From an uncultured Acetatifactor sp. (GTDB lineage Bacteria; Bacillota; Clostridia; Lachnospirales; Lachnospiraceae), in the NCBI GenBank assembly GCA_947625675.1, contig CANQPH010000008.1, forward strand, positions 1 through 64,000: a stretch of DNA of 64,000 nucleotides. Direction: 5' to 3'. The notes beneath the pieces were generated by a model that was not told the DNA's origin, did no database searches, and worked only from the letters and a program-made list of their open reading frames with translations. The position numbers were made by a program, and so were the translations under genes. Of the stretch, positions 8,736-17,216 are shown piece by piece. The stretch's first letter is position 1. Each line of letters starts with the position of its first letter.

Positions 8736-11143
8736 AAGAAGGGCCCTCCCTCCCCCGGACCGGCAATGCGCCTCCGGATCTCTTCTATTTTAACCGATTT
8801 AGGGGGGCTTGTCCAGAACGAACCGCCGAAAAGCTTCTGAATTCTCCGGGGAGAAATCCGAAGGATCAAGCCGCCGCTTTCAGCTGTAACATAGATGGAG
8901 CAATGCGCCTTCTCAAGCCTCTCCAAAAGTTCCTCGTGAGGATGGCCGTAGGAATTATCCTCCCCGCAGGATATCACCGCATATTTCGGGGAAAGTAAGT
9001 CCAAAAGCTTGTCCGGCGTGGAGTTGCGGGAGCCGTGATGGGCCACCTTCAACAGGGTGAGGGGCTCCGGTTCCCTTTCCGCCAGCGCCCGGTACAGTTC
9101 CTCTTCCCCCTCCCCTTCCACATCCCCGGTGAGAAGCATGGTGAACTCCCCGTATTCCACCAGGAAACATTGGGAATAAGCGTTCGCATCCTCCAGGGCG
9201 CTATTCTCCTCTGGATGCAGACAGGTGAAGGTAACGTCTCCGCTCTTCCATGCATCTCCCCTGGACAGATAACCCACCTGGATAGGTTCCGGCTGAGAGC
9301 TTCTCCGGACGGCTTCCAGCACTGCGCCAAAGTCCTCTCCCCTTTTTTCCAAGTCGATGGCCGGCAAAAACAGCCTTTCCACGGTAAAGCCCTCTTCATG
9401 GCCCTGCTCCAGCAGTTCCAGGAGTCCGCTGCAGTGATCCCCGTCCGGGTGGGACAGGAAAATTCCGTCCACCCGGGTGAAGCCCTGGGATTTCAGATAA
9501 GGCATAAGGGTATAGGTTCCCACCTTCTGTTCGGAGCTGCTACCTCCGTCAAAGAGATAGACTTCCCCCGCTCCCGTCCGAACACAGATGCAGTCTCCCT
9601 GTCCCACGTCCAGGAAAGCGACCTCCAGCCTTCCATGGAACCGAAGGCTCAAAATCAAAAAGGCTGCGGGCAGGAGCAGGATGTGGAAGGCCCTTCTTCC
9701 GCATCTTCCTCCAGAAATCTCCGGGAAACGTTGGCGGTCCCCCTTCTCACAGTTTTTCCTTCCTTCTCCCAGCCGTCCCGAACAAAGCAGGAAGCCCCCC
9801 AGCAAAACGTAATAGAGAATCACTTGCCAGAGCTTCGGCGCCCCGGGAGTCCAGGTATGGCCCGGCAGGCCCTCAAACCCTCTGCATAGCTTTTCGTAGC
9901 ATCCCAGGATCAGGATGTCCGCCCCGGCCAACAATTTTATCAGGAGCCCGGGCCCCGGCAGGAGCATCGCCGCCAATCCCGCCGCCATGACAATTCCCAT
10001 GGCCGGGAGCACCAAGAGATTTAAAATCTGGGAATACATGGGAATTTCATAGAAAAACATCAGCTGGACGGGAAGGGTGAAAAGTGCGATGGAAAGTCCG
10101 GGCAAAAACGCCTGCAGAAACTTTTCCCACAGCTTTTGCCGGAAGTTTTTCCTGACCGCTTCCGAGGAAGGGGTCAGGACCCGCAGCATGGCGGGCAGCA
10201 AAAGGCCGATCCCGCAGATGGAACCGAAGGACAACAGGAAACCGCTGTGCCACAAAAGCTGGGGCCGACGCAGCAGCATCACCATTCCCACGGCTCCCAG
10301 GGCGGTGAGCATATCATAGGTTCTCCCCAGGATTTCCCCCAGCATCCGTAGCAGATACATGCCGATGGCCCGACAGGCAGAAATGCCCAGGCCAGTCAAA
10401 AGCCCATACCCCGTCAAAGTCAGACCGCCCAGAAGAGCCGCCAGCCACACGGGACAGCCCGCCCGGCGCAGCAACCGATACAGGCCCATGCCGATCAGAG
10501 TGATATGAAGTCCGGAAATGCTCAGAATATGAACGATCCCATTGCGCTGATACAAGTCTTTGATCTCGGGATCCAGACCCGTTTTGTCCCCCAGCAGCAT
10601 GGTGGTCAGAATAGAAGCTTCTTTTTCCGGAAAACACCGGTAAAGCTTCTCTTTCCAGAAAACCCGCAGCAGATACATTCCCTCTCCCAGCCGGGAATAC
10701 TTCTCTCCCCGGGCCAAAATGACAGCTTTCTCCAGGCTCCCGCCGATTCCCAGGGCGGCATAATACCTGGCCGCATCGAATTCTCCCGGATTCCTCGCCC
10801 GGGAAAAAGAAGAAAACCGTCCCCGCACCTTCAGCAGACTGTCGATGGGCGGCCGCTCCTCCCCCTCCAGCTTGCACAGCAGATCCCCGGAAAAAACTTC
10901 CAAGCCCGAAGTTCGGAAGAATACAACGGAGCCCAGCGTGATCCACACCTGGCTGCGGCCTCCCAAAGTGCGCAGTTCCACTTCCTTCACCTTTCCTGCG
11001 GCAATACAGACTTCTCCCTCTTCTGGCCGGAAGCCTTCTTTTTCCCCCGCCCCGAAACCATCCCCGGAAGAAGTCAGGACTCCCAGCCCCACCGCCAGCA
11101 GCAGGGCCAGGAGCAAAGCTACCGTTCCCAACGGTCTTTTCAT
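8633..11143 (-). CDS. comEC: DNA internalization-related competence protein ComEC/Rec2
   Basis: GLDPEIKDLYQRNGIVHILSISGLHITLIGMGLYRLLRR; metallo-beta-lactamase domain FLDVGQGDCICVRTGAG...LSHPDGDHCSGL...LLKVAHHGSRNSTPD. Confidence 0.93.
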   Translation of the reverse strand: MKRPLGTVALLLALLLAVGLGVLTSSGDGFGAGEKEGFRPEEGEVCIAAGKVKEVELRTLGGRSQVWITLGSVVFFRTSGLEVFSGDLLCKLEGEERPPIDSLLKVRGRFSSFSRARNPGEFDAARYYAALGIGGSLEKAVILARGEKYSRLGEGMYLLRVFWKEKLYRCFPEKEASILTTMLLGDKTGLDPEIKDLYQRNGIVHILSISGLHITLIGMGLYRLLRRAGCPVWLAALLGGLTLTGYGLLTGLGISACRAIGMYLLRMLGEILGRTYDMLTALGAVGMVMLLRRPQLLWHSGFLLSFGSICGIGLLLPAMLRVLTPSSEAVRKNFRQKLWEKFLQAFLPGLSIALFTLPVQLMFFYEIPMYSQILNLLVLPAMGIVMAAGLAAMLLPGPGLLIKLLAGADILILGCYEKLCRGFEGLPGHTWTPGAPKLWQVILYYVLLGGFLLCSGRLGEGRKNCEKGDRQRFPEISGGRCGRRAFHILLLPAAFLILSLRFHGRLEVAFLDVGQGDCICVRTGAGEVYLFDGGSSSEQKVGTYTLMPYLKSQGFTRVDGIFLSHPDGDHCSGLLELLEQGHEEGFTVERLFLPAIDLEKRGEDFGAVLEAVRRSSQPEPIQVGYLSRGDAWKSGDVTFTCLHPEENSALEDANAYSQCFLVEYGEFTMLLTGDVEGEGEEELYRALAEREPEPLTLLKVAHHGSRNSTPDKLLDLLSPKYAVISCGEDNSYGHPHEELLERLEKAHCSIYVTAESGGLILRISPRRIQKLFGGSFWTSPPKSVKIEEIRRRIAGPGEGGPFFCSESTKISKTAVSNRCICYMGKSDICADSTGIA

Positions 11144-11174
11144 AAATTCATCCTCTCCAAAGCGTCCGCAAGAC

Positions 11175-12104
11175 CTACTTCAGAGTGGTGACGATGTCAA
11201 GATTTCTTTCAAATACCGTGCTGAAACTATATTTTTCCCGATAAGTGCCGGAGGTATCCCCGTTGATGGAGATCTGCACCTTGTTCACCGTGTTCAGCTC
11301 CGCCAAAGAATCGACGATAGAATAAATCGTGGCCTCCGCAGATACATTGTAAATCTGAGTCAAAAAGCTTTCTCCCAGGTTCACATAGCAGATTCCGTCC
11401 CGGGTCCGCACGGAGACGATCTGGGTGTCCGGGTTGATGGTGGGGAACACCTGTCCCTCCACGTCCGCCCCGGGCCCGGCGATCAACTGCTCCACCACCA
11501 GCCTGTCCAAAGGGATGTTGGTGTTGTAAGCTTTTTTGCGGTTCACGGCGATCAAGGCGTCTCCCGCCTCGTTGGCAAAATACAAGGTCAAATCCGCCAT
11601 CTCATAGGCGCTGATCTGGCTGCCCAGATTGTTGATGAATTGATCCGCATTCATCAGTCCCACCAAATTGTTCAGATTGTCATACAGGGGGCTTCCCTCC
11701 ACCGTGATCTCCACGAAGCTGACACCGTTCACCTGGGTCAGGGTGCACACCAGGGCGGCCCGCACCAGAACCTCCGCCGAAGGCGACAATTCCTTATATT
11801 TCTCATTCACGTCCAACGTCAGGATCTCGTTCTCCAAGCGATAATTCAGCAAATCAAAACCCATGGCCATGGGCGCCTTGTAATCCCGTATGCCCTGCAC
11901 CTCCGTCAGACACTTTAACAATTCCTCCACCTGTTCCTGGGTCACGTCCGACTGCATCTCATAAGGATGCACTTCCACCTTGGTCCCCGTATTGCTGATG
12001 TAATAGACGTCATACCGTCTGCCGGGATCGATTTCCTCTTCTCCGCAGGCGGACAGAAGGAGGGAAAAAAGGATCAGAACCAGCCAACCAGCCCATTTTT
12101 TCAT
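11175..12104 (-). CDS. GerMN-domain lipoprotein
   Basis: Lipobox LLLSAC; two GerMN-like repeats (VEQLIAGP...INPDTQIVSVRTRDGICYVNLGESFL; LVRAALVCTLTQVNGVSFVEITVEG). Confidence 0.82.
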   Translation of the reverse strand: MKKWAGWLVLILFSLLLSACGEEEIDPGRRYDVYYISNTGTKVEVHPYEMQSDVTQEQVEELLKCLTEVQGIRDYKAPMAMGFDLLNYRLENEILTLDVNEKYKELSPSAEVLVRAALVCTLTQVNGVSFVEITVEGSPLYDNLNNLVGLMNADQFINNLGSQISAYEMADLTLYFANEAGDALIAVNRKKAYNTNIPLDRLVVEQLIAGPGADVEGQVFPTINPDTQIVSVRTRDGICYVNLGESFLTQIYNVSAEATIYSIVDSLAELNTVNKVQISINGDTSGTYREKYSFSTVFERNLDIVTTLK

Positions 12105-12110
12105 AGTCCA

Positions 12111-13670
12111 TCATGCCTTTCTCATAAACTTGCCCCTGCCGTTCCGGGATTTGTCCGTCTCCTTGCTTTCCGGGGTCTTGGGAGGATTATAGGTAATGGG
12201 AATCTTCACCTGGAAGGTAGTCCCTATTCCCAGAGTGCTGGTCACCGTGATGGAACCTCGATGCATCAGCACCGCATTCTTGGTGATGGCCAGGCCCAGG
12301 CCCGTGCCGCCGATCTCCCTGGAATGGGACTTGTCCACCCTGTAAAAACGCTCGTAGATCTGGGCCAGGGATTCCTCCGGGATCCCGATGCCGGAATCCC
12401 CCACGGCCAGCGTAAAATACTGATGATCCGCATCCAACACCACCTTGACCCAGCCGTGGTCGTTGTTGTACTTTATGGCATTCTCCACCAGGTTGGAAAT
12501 GATCAGGCTCATTTTCACCTCATCCACCTCAGCCACCACGTTCCGATTGCTCTCAAAGGTGATCTCCACGTCTTTTTTCCTGGCGATGGGACGGAGGCGC
12601 TTCAGGATCAGCTCCGTCAGGTCGTTGATACTGACGGAGGAAATATTCATATCCTGCACCTTCTTATCCATCTTTACCAGGGACAGCAGATCGGTGATGA
12701 TCTGGTTCTCCCGGTCGATCTCCGATACAATATCCTCCATGAATTCCCGGTAAAACTCCACGGGAGCATCCGGCTGAGTGAGCAGAGAATCCGCCAGAAC
12801 TTTCATGGAAGTCATGGGGGTCTTGAGCTCATGGGACACGTTGGCCACGAATTCCTGCCGGGAATCGTCCATGGCCCTTTTTTCCCGAAGCAGTTCGTTG
12901 AAAGCATCGATGATCTGCACCGTCTCCACATAATCCGGAACGGAAATGGCTTCATCGCTGTAGCCTTCCTTCACTTCCTTGATGGCTGCGGTAACTTTGT
13001 TGAAAGGTCTCGTCAGAGCGTAAGACAGCACAAAGGCCAGGGACACGATGAACACGATCACCAGCATCTCTATGGTCAGAGACTGCTGATACAAGATCCG
13101 CATGGTTTCCGTGATGCTGTCGCTGGAGATGCTGGTCAGCATCACCCCCCGCACCACGCTGTCACTTTCTCCGTCTTCCCGCGGGACCGTATAGACGATG
13201 GGGGTGGTCAATTCGATAAAGCCGTTCTGATCGTCATAATTGAACAGACGCTCCCCTTGGAAACATTTGATGACTTCCTCCGAAATGACCGTCTTGCCCT
13301 CGCTGAGCCCGTAAGTATCCCGGATGATGTTGAAATTGGAATTGATGATCAGGATCCTGCCGTCATACATGCCGGAAAGCATTTCCAGCTCCGCATTGAT
13401 CACGTTCTTGTTGGCCAACGTCTGCTGATCCGTCAAAAGGTAGTTCTCCAGATAATTGTTGGTCACCAGATGGCTGGCTATGGTGGAAAGCAGATCCTGC
13501 ATGGATTCCTGCCGCAAGCGCACGGCCCTCTCCTCGTAGTTCTCCACGATGGCATACCGCATCAGGATGCTGGGCACGATCCCCACCAGCAGAACGATCA
13601 CAAAAATACGGCTCCGCAGACTGTGCAGCTTGATCATTTGGTAGATATAATCCTTGATCGCCTTCAGCAT
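12111..13670 (-). CDS. Sensor histidine kinase (HAMP, HisKA, HATPase)
   Basis: FVANVSHELKTPMTSMKVLADSLL; NLVENAIKYNND; DSGIGIPEESLAQIYERFYRVDKSHSREIGGTGLGLAI; two TM segments. Confidence 0.95.
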   Translation of the reverse strand: MLKAIKDYIYQMIKLHSLRSRIFVIVLLVGIVPSILMRYAIVENYEERAVRLRQESMQDLLSTIASHLVTNNYLENYLLTDQQTLANKNVINAELEMLSGMYDGRILIINSNFNIIRDTYGLSEGKTVISEEVIKCFQGERLFNYDDQNGFIELTTPIVYTVPREDGESDSVVRGVMLTSISSDSITETMRILYQQSLTIEMLVIVFIVSLAFVLSYALTRPFNKVTAAIKEVKEGYSDEAISVPDYVETVQIIDAFNELLREKRAMDDSRQEFVANVSHELKTPMTSMKVLADSLLTQPDAPVEFYREFMEDIVSEIDRENQIITDLLSLVKMDKKVQDMNISSVSINDLTELILKRLRPIARKKDVEITFESNRNVVAEVDEVKMSLIISNLVENAIKYNNDHGWVKVVLDADHQYFTLAVGDSGIGIPEESLAQIYERFYRVDKSHSREIGGTGLGLAITKNAVLMHRGSITVTSTLGIGTTFQVKIPITYNPPKTPESKETDKSRNGRGKFMRKA

Positions 13671-13719
13671 GGTCTACTCCGTCACATGCTCCACATGCAA
13701 AAACATGCGGAGCATGGTC

Positions 13720-14415
13720 TCATACGTTATAAAAATAATAGCCGACTCCCCACTTGGTGTGCACAAACCTGGGCTCACTGGGATTTTCCTCGATCTTCTC
13801 CCGCAGACGTCTGATATGCACGTCCACGGTGCGCACGTCCCCGGGGTAATCCACGCCCCAGACCAGCTTCAACAGGCTCTCCCTGCTGTACACCTTGTTG
13901 GGATTCATCATCAGGAGCTCCAGCACCTCGAATTCCTTGGCGGTCAGACCGATCTCCCGGTTCTCGATATAAGCCCTGCGGCCTTCGCAGTCCAGCTTCA
14001 GGGCCCCGCTCTCGATGATCCTGGGAGCGTCCCCTCCTCCTTTTTTGGGATCCAGGCGTCTCCAGATCGCCTTGATGCGGGCCTTTACTTCCAGTATGTT
14101 GAAGGGCTTGGTAATATAGTCGTCCGCTCCGTATTCCAGCCCCAAAATCTTGTCCATGTCATCCCCTTTTGCGGTCAACATGATCACAGGGACGTTGGAA
14201 AACTCCCGAATCTGCTGACAGACCTCGAAGCCCGTCAGCTTGGGCAGCATCACATCCAACAGAATAATGTCGTACTGATTATTCTGGGCCATATCCAGCG
14301 CCTCTTCTCCGTCATAAGCGCAGTCCACCTGCATGTCGTCCTGTTCCAGGCTGAATTTCAGTCCTTTTACGATCAATTTCTCATCGTCCACGATCAATAC
14401 TCTTTTGGATGCCAT
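13720..14415 (-). CDS. OmpR/PhoB-family response regulator
   Basis: VLIVDDEKLIVKGLKF...DIILLDVMLPKLTGFEVC...VIMLTAKGDDMDKILGLEYGADDYITKPF; winged-helix C-terminus. Confidence 0.95.
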   Translation of the reverse strand: MASKRVLIVDDEKLIVKGLKFSLEQDDMQVDCAYDGEEALDMAQNNQYDIILLDVMLPKLTGFEVCQQIREFSNVPVIMLTAKGDDMDKILGLEYGADDYITKPFNILEVKARIKAIWRRLDPKKGGGDAPRIIESGALKLDCEGRRAYIENREIGLTAKEFEVLELLMMNPNKVYSRESLLKLVWGVDYPGDVRTVDVHIRRLREKIEENPSEPRFVHTKWGVGYYFYNV

Positions 14416-14490
14416 TCCCTTTTCCTCCCTGCTCTCGGTTCCCTAGAACCCCGGCCTCAGGAAACTCTCGCTCCCCGGAACCGAAGTCCT

Positions 14491-15204
14491 TTAAATCGTA
14501 ATCAGATTTTTCAATTTTTCATAAGTGCTTTCCTTGATGCCCGGCACCTTCATGAGATCCTCCAAAGAAATAAAAGCGCCGTTTTCTTCCCGATAAGCGA
14601 TGATGTCCGCCGCCCTGCTCTCCCCAATTCCCGGCAGGGTGCACAATGCTCCGGAATCTGCGGTGTTGATGTTCACCAGTCCGCTCTCCCGGGCTTCCTC
14701 CTGCTGCCGCAGGGCTTCCCCTTCCTCCAGGGTAGGAATGTAAAGCCTTTCCCCGTCCGCCAGAAGGGCCGCCAGGTTCACGCTGTCCCAGTCCGCATCC
14801 TCCCGCATTCCTCCGGCCGCCTGCACACCGTCCCAGCCCCGGCTCCCTTCCGGGAGCTCCACCATCCCGGGCCGCTCCACGGCGCCGCAGACATAGACAT
14901 ACAGCGAGGAGGGCGCTTCTTCTCCTTCCGAGGCCTCTTCCCGAGTTCCTACCCCGGCAGAAGAATCTTCCCTGGCATCTTCCCCGGTAAAATCTCTCTC
15001 CGCAATGCGATCCAGGGAATAAAGCTCTTCCTCCGAAGAAGCAGCTCTGCAGCCCCCGAATGCCGCTGTCATCGCCAACAAAATAACACAAACCACCAAA
15101 ACCGTCTTTCCCTTCCGGTCCCTTCGGCCTGGGAAGACGATTCCCGTGTTCCTGTAGTTCTCTCTTAAATCATTCCACATAGTTCCGCTCTCCTTTCGGC
15201 GCAA
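14491..15204 (-). CDS. comEA: ComEA-type helix-hairpin-helix DNA-binding protein
   Basis: SLBB-like VYVCGAVERPGMVELPEGSRGWDGVQAAGGM...; HhH VNINTADSGALCTLPGIGESRAADIIAYREENGAF. Confidence 0.9.
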   Translation of the reverse strand: MRRKESGTMWNDLRENYRNTGIVFPGRRDRKGKTVLVVCVILLAMTAAFGGCRAASSEEELYSLDRIAERDFTGEDAREDSSAGVGTREEASEGEEAPSSLYVYVCGAVERPGMVELPEGSRGWDGVQAAGGMREDADWDSVNLAALLADGERLYIPTLEEGEALRQQEEARESGLVNINTADSGALCTLPGIGESRAADIIAYREENGAFISLEDLMKVPGIKESTYEKLKNLITI

Positions 15205-15302
15205 TCGCCCTTTTCAGGAAAGCAGGAATGCCTCTCTATGCTGATATCTTTATTGTATATGAAACCTCCCCGATTTACAAGGGAGATTTCCTTAAAATTT
15301 AT

Positions 15303-15511
15303 TAATTTTGCTTACCATTCACGGCCACATAAAAGAACAGCAAGGCATGGCAAGCTCGCTTGCCAATGCCTTGTCGGCTTTTTATGTGGCTGTAATTGGT
15401 CACTTCACCCAAATAAGCAAAACACAAAGTGGCTTAAGCCACGGCAGACGGCGTAAGCCGGCTGGTTTTGCGCATGCGGGGTGAAGGGGCCGTGAATGGT
15501 AACTAATTTTG
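15303..15511. mobile_element. MITE-like non-autonomous element with TIRs and flanking 8-bp direct repeat
   Basis: 15-bp terminal inverted repeat TTACCATTCACGGCC (15312-15326) / GGCCGTGAATGGTAA (15488-15502), flanked by direct repeats TAATTTTG (15303-15310 and 15504-15511). No internal ORF of note; strong internal hairpins. Confidence 0.7.
15400..15456. repeat. 57-bp direct repeat, copy 1 (inside MITE-like element)
   Basis: TCACTTCACCCAAATAAGCAAAACACAAAGTGGCTTAAGCCACGGCAGACGGCGTAAG; copy 2 differs at 2 positions. Confidence 0.9.
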
Positions 15512-15607
15512 TTTGGCGGCTGAGGGAACACCATTTTATGAGCAAAGGGAGTCGCAAAGCGACGGAAAGCGCGTAGCGCGGCTTTGCGAATGGTGTGGGC
15601 TGAACTG

Positions 15608-15664
15608 TCACTTCACCCAAATAAGCAAAACACAAAGTGGCTTAAGCCACGACAGACGGCGGAA
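15608..15664. repeat. 57-bp direct repeat, copy 2 (overlaps the threonine aldolase 3' end)
   Basis: TCACTTCACCCAAATAAGCAAAACACAAAGTGGCTTAAGCCACGACAGACGGCGGAAG, 208 bp from copy 1. Confidence 0.9.
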
Positions 15665-16694
15665 GCGCCCCAATTTCCCTGCAAAGCTCTTCCACCGCCT
15701 CCGGCTCCGTGGCCCAGCTGGTGCAGAACCGGACGGCGCTGTGGCTCGAATCCATACGTTCCTGATAGGAATAGACGTACTTTTTTCCCAACTGTTCCAA
15801 CGCCGCATCCGGCAGGATCGGGAAGACCTGGTTGGTATGGCTTTCCACCAGGAAGGGGAAGCCCTTCTGACGGAAAGCCTCCCGGAGCCGCTCCGCCAGT
15901 TCGTCCGCATGCCTGGAAATCTCCAGATACAGATCTCCTTCCAAAAGGGCCAGGAACTGCACGCCCAGGAGCCGACCTTTGGCCAGCATTCCTCCCTTTT
16001 GCTTCAGGATATAGCGGAAATCCTTTTTCAAAAGGGGATTCGTGATCACCAGGGCCTCGCCGAACAGGGCCCCTTCCTTGGTCCCGCCGATATAAAAGGC
16101 ATCACAGAGCCTGGCCAGATCCGACATGGACACATCGTTGCCAGCCGCCGCCAGGCCATAGCCCAAGCGGGCTCCGTCTATGTAGAGGAACAGTCCGCAG
16201 CTGCGGCAGACCTTGGCCATCTCCTCCAATTCCTCCAGCGTGTACAGGGTGCCCAGCTCCGTGGGATGGGATAGATAGACCATCCCGGGCTGCACCATAT
16301 GCTCAAAGGCCTCGTCGGACACATGGGCCTTATAGTATTCCTCCACCTGGGAGGCCGCAAGCTTTCCGGCTTTCCCGGGCAGCGCCAGCACCTTGTGTCC
16401 CACCGCTTCCACCGCTCCCGTCTCATGCACGTTGATGTGGGCGGTGCGGGCCGCCAGCACTCCCTGGTGGGGGCGCAGGGCCGCACCGATCACGGTCAGG
16501 TTGGCCTGGGTCCCTCCCACCAGGAAGTGCACGTCCGCCGAGGGGGCGCCGCATTTTTGCCGGATCACCTCCCGGGCTCTTTCACAATAGGGATCCGTCC
16601 CGTACCCTTCCGTCTGCTCCAGATTGGTCCTCGCCAGGGCCTCCAGGACCCTGAGATGGGCCCCTTCATTGTAATCGCAGTTAAAATAAATCAT
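15642..16694 (-). CDS. Low-specificity L-threonine aldolase (PLP-dependent beta-eliminating lyase family)
   Basis: FNCDYNEGAHLRVLEALARTNLEQTEGYG...FLVGGTQANLTVI...HINVHETGAVEAVGHKV...YIDGARLGYGL...DAFYIGGTKEGALFGEALV. Confidence 0.9.
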   Translation of the reverse strand: MIYFNCDYNEGAHLRVLEALARTNLEQTEGYGTDPYCERAREVIRQKCGAPSADVHFLVGGTQANLTVIGAALRPHQGVLAARTAHINVHETGAVEAVGHKVLALPGKAGKLAASQVEEYYKAHVSDEAFEHMVQPGMVYLSHPTELGTLYTLEELEEMAKVCRSCGLFLYIDGARLGYGLAAAGNDVSMSDLARLCDAFYIGGTKEGALFGEALVITNPLLKKDFRYILKQKGGMLAKGRLLGVQFLALLEGDLYLEISRHADELAERLREAFRQKGFPFLVESHTNQVFPILPDAALEQLGKKYVYSYQERMDSSHSAVRFCTSWATEPEAVEELCREIGALPPSVVA

Positions 16695-16709
16695 GTCCTT
16701 CCTCCACTT

Positions 16710-17141
16710 CTATTTCCATTTGAAAATGATGATTCCCGCAATGGCCGTCGCCATCCCCAGGGCCTTCCGCCACTCCCAGGGCTGCTTTTCCACGCCCCAG
16801 ATTCCCAAAAGCTCGATCAGGTAGGCCACGACCAGCTGGGAAATCACGATGAGCATCACCGCCCGGGCCGGTCCCAGGGAATCCATGCTTTTGATCACCG
16901 TATAGGTGATAAAGGCGCCGATGGCCCCTCCCAGCAGCATATACCTGGGTTCCACCCGAAGAACCGCCGTCAGAGAACTCCTGTCCGTGAAAAGCCAGGC
17001 TCCCAGGCATACCAGAAGGGCCGTGGCCTGTACAAAGACGTTGGCCGCCCAAATGCTGGAGGACTTGGTCACCTCCGTGTTGAAAACGCCCTGGACACTC
17101 ATCAGGGCCCCTGAAATCAATGCAATCAAAAAACCAATCAT
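16710..17141 (-). CDS. DMT-superfamily transporter (YdcZ/DUF606-like, EamA-type)
   Basis: 143 aa, about five TM helices: MIGFLIALISGALMSVQGVFNTEVTKSSSIWAANVFVQATALLVCLGAW. Confidence 0.75.
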   Translation of the reverse strand: MIGFLIALISGALMSVQGVFNTEVTKSSSIWAANVFVQATALLVCLGAWLFTDRSSLTAVLRVEPRYMLLGGAIGAFITYTVIKSMDSLGPARAVMLIVISQLVVAYLIELLGIWGVEKQPWEWRKALGMATAIAGIIIFKWK

Positions 17142-17212
17142 ATGGATTTTCCGCCTTTCCGAGAGACCGCTGGGGCAGCCCCTCTATAAGGTTAGAATAT
17201 CCATATGATTGG
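17134..17212 (-). ncRNA. Nested-hairpin leader RNA; candidate cis-regulatory element containing the transporter start codon
   Basis: Perfect 14-bp inverted repeat CCAATCATATGGAT / ATCCATATGATTGG closing a nested hairpin (CCUU/AAGG, AGAG/CUCU, GCUG/CAGC). The ATG at 17141-17139 lies inside the 3' arm. Confidence 0.6.
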
Positions 17213-17216
17213 CATT

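Noticed and set aside
15405-15635. 76-aa minus-strand ORF and 72-aa plus-strand ORF in the repeat region
   Set aside because: Both are composed of the palindromic repeats and have no coding signature; typical spurious ORFs in repeat DNA.
17161-17198. PreQ1-I-like sequence on the plus strand (AGAG...CCCCUCUAUAAGGUUAGAA)
   Set aside because: Loop and A-rich tail do not fit the PreQ1-I consensus pseudoknot and no plus-strand gene follows; the minus-strand hairpin is the relevant one.
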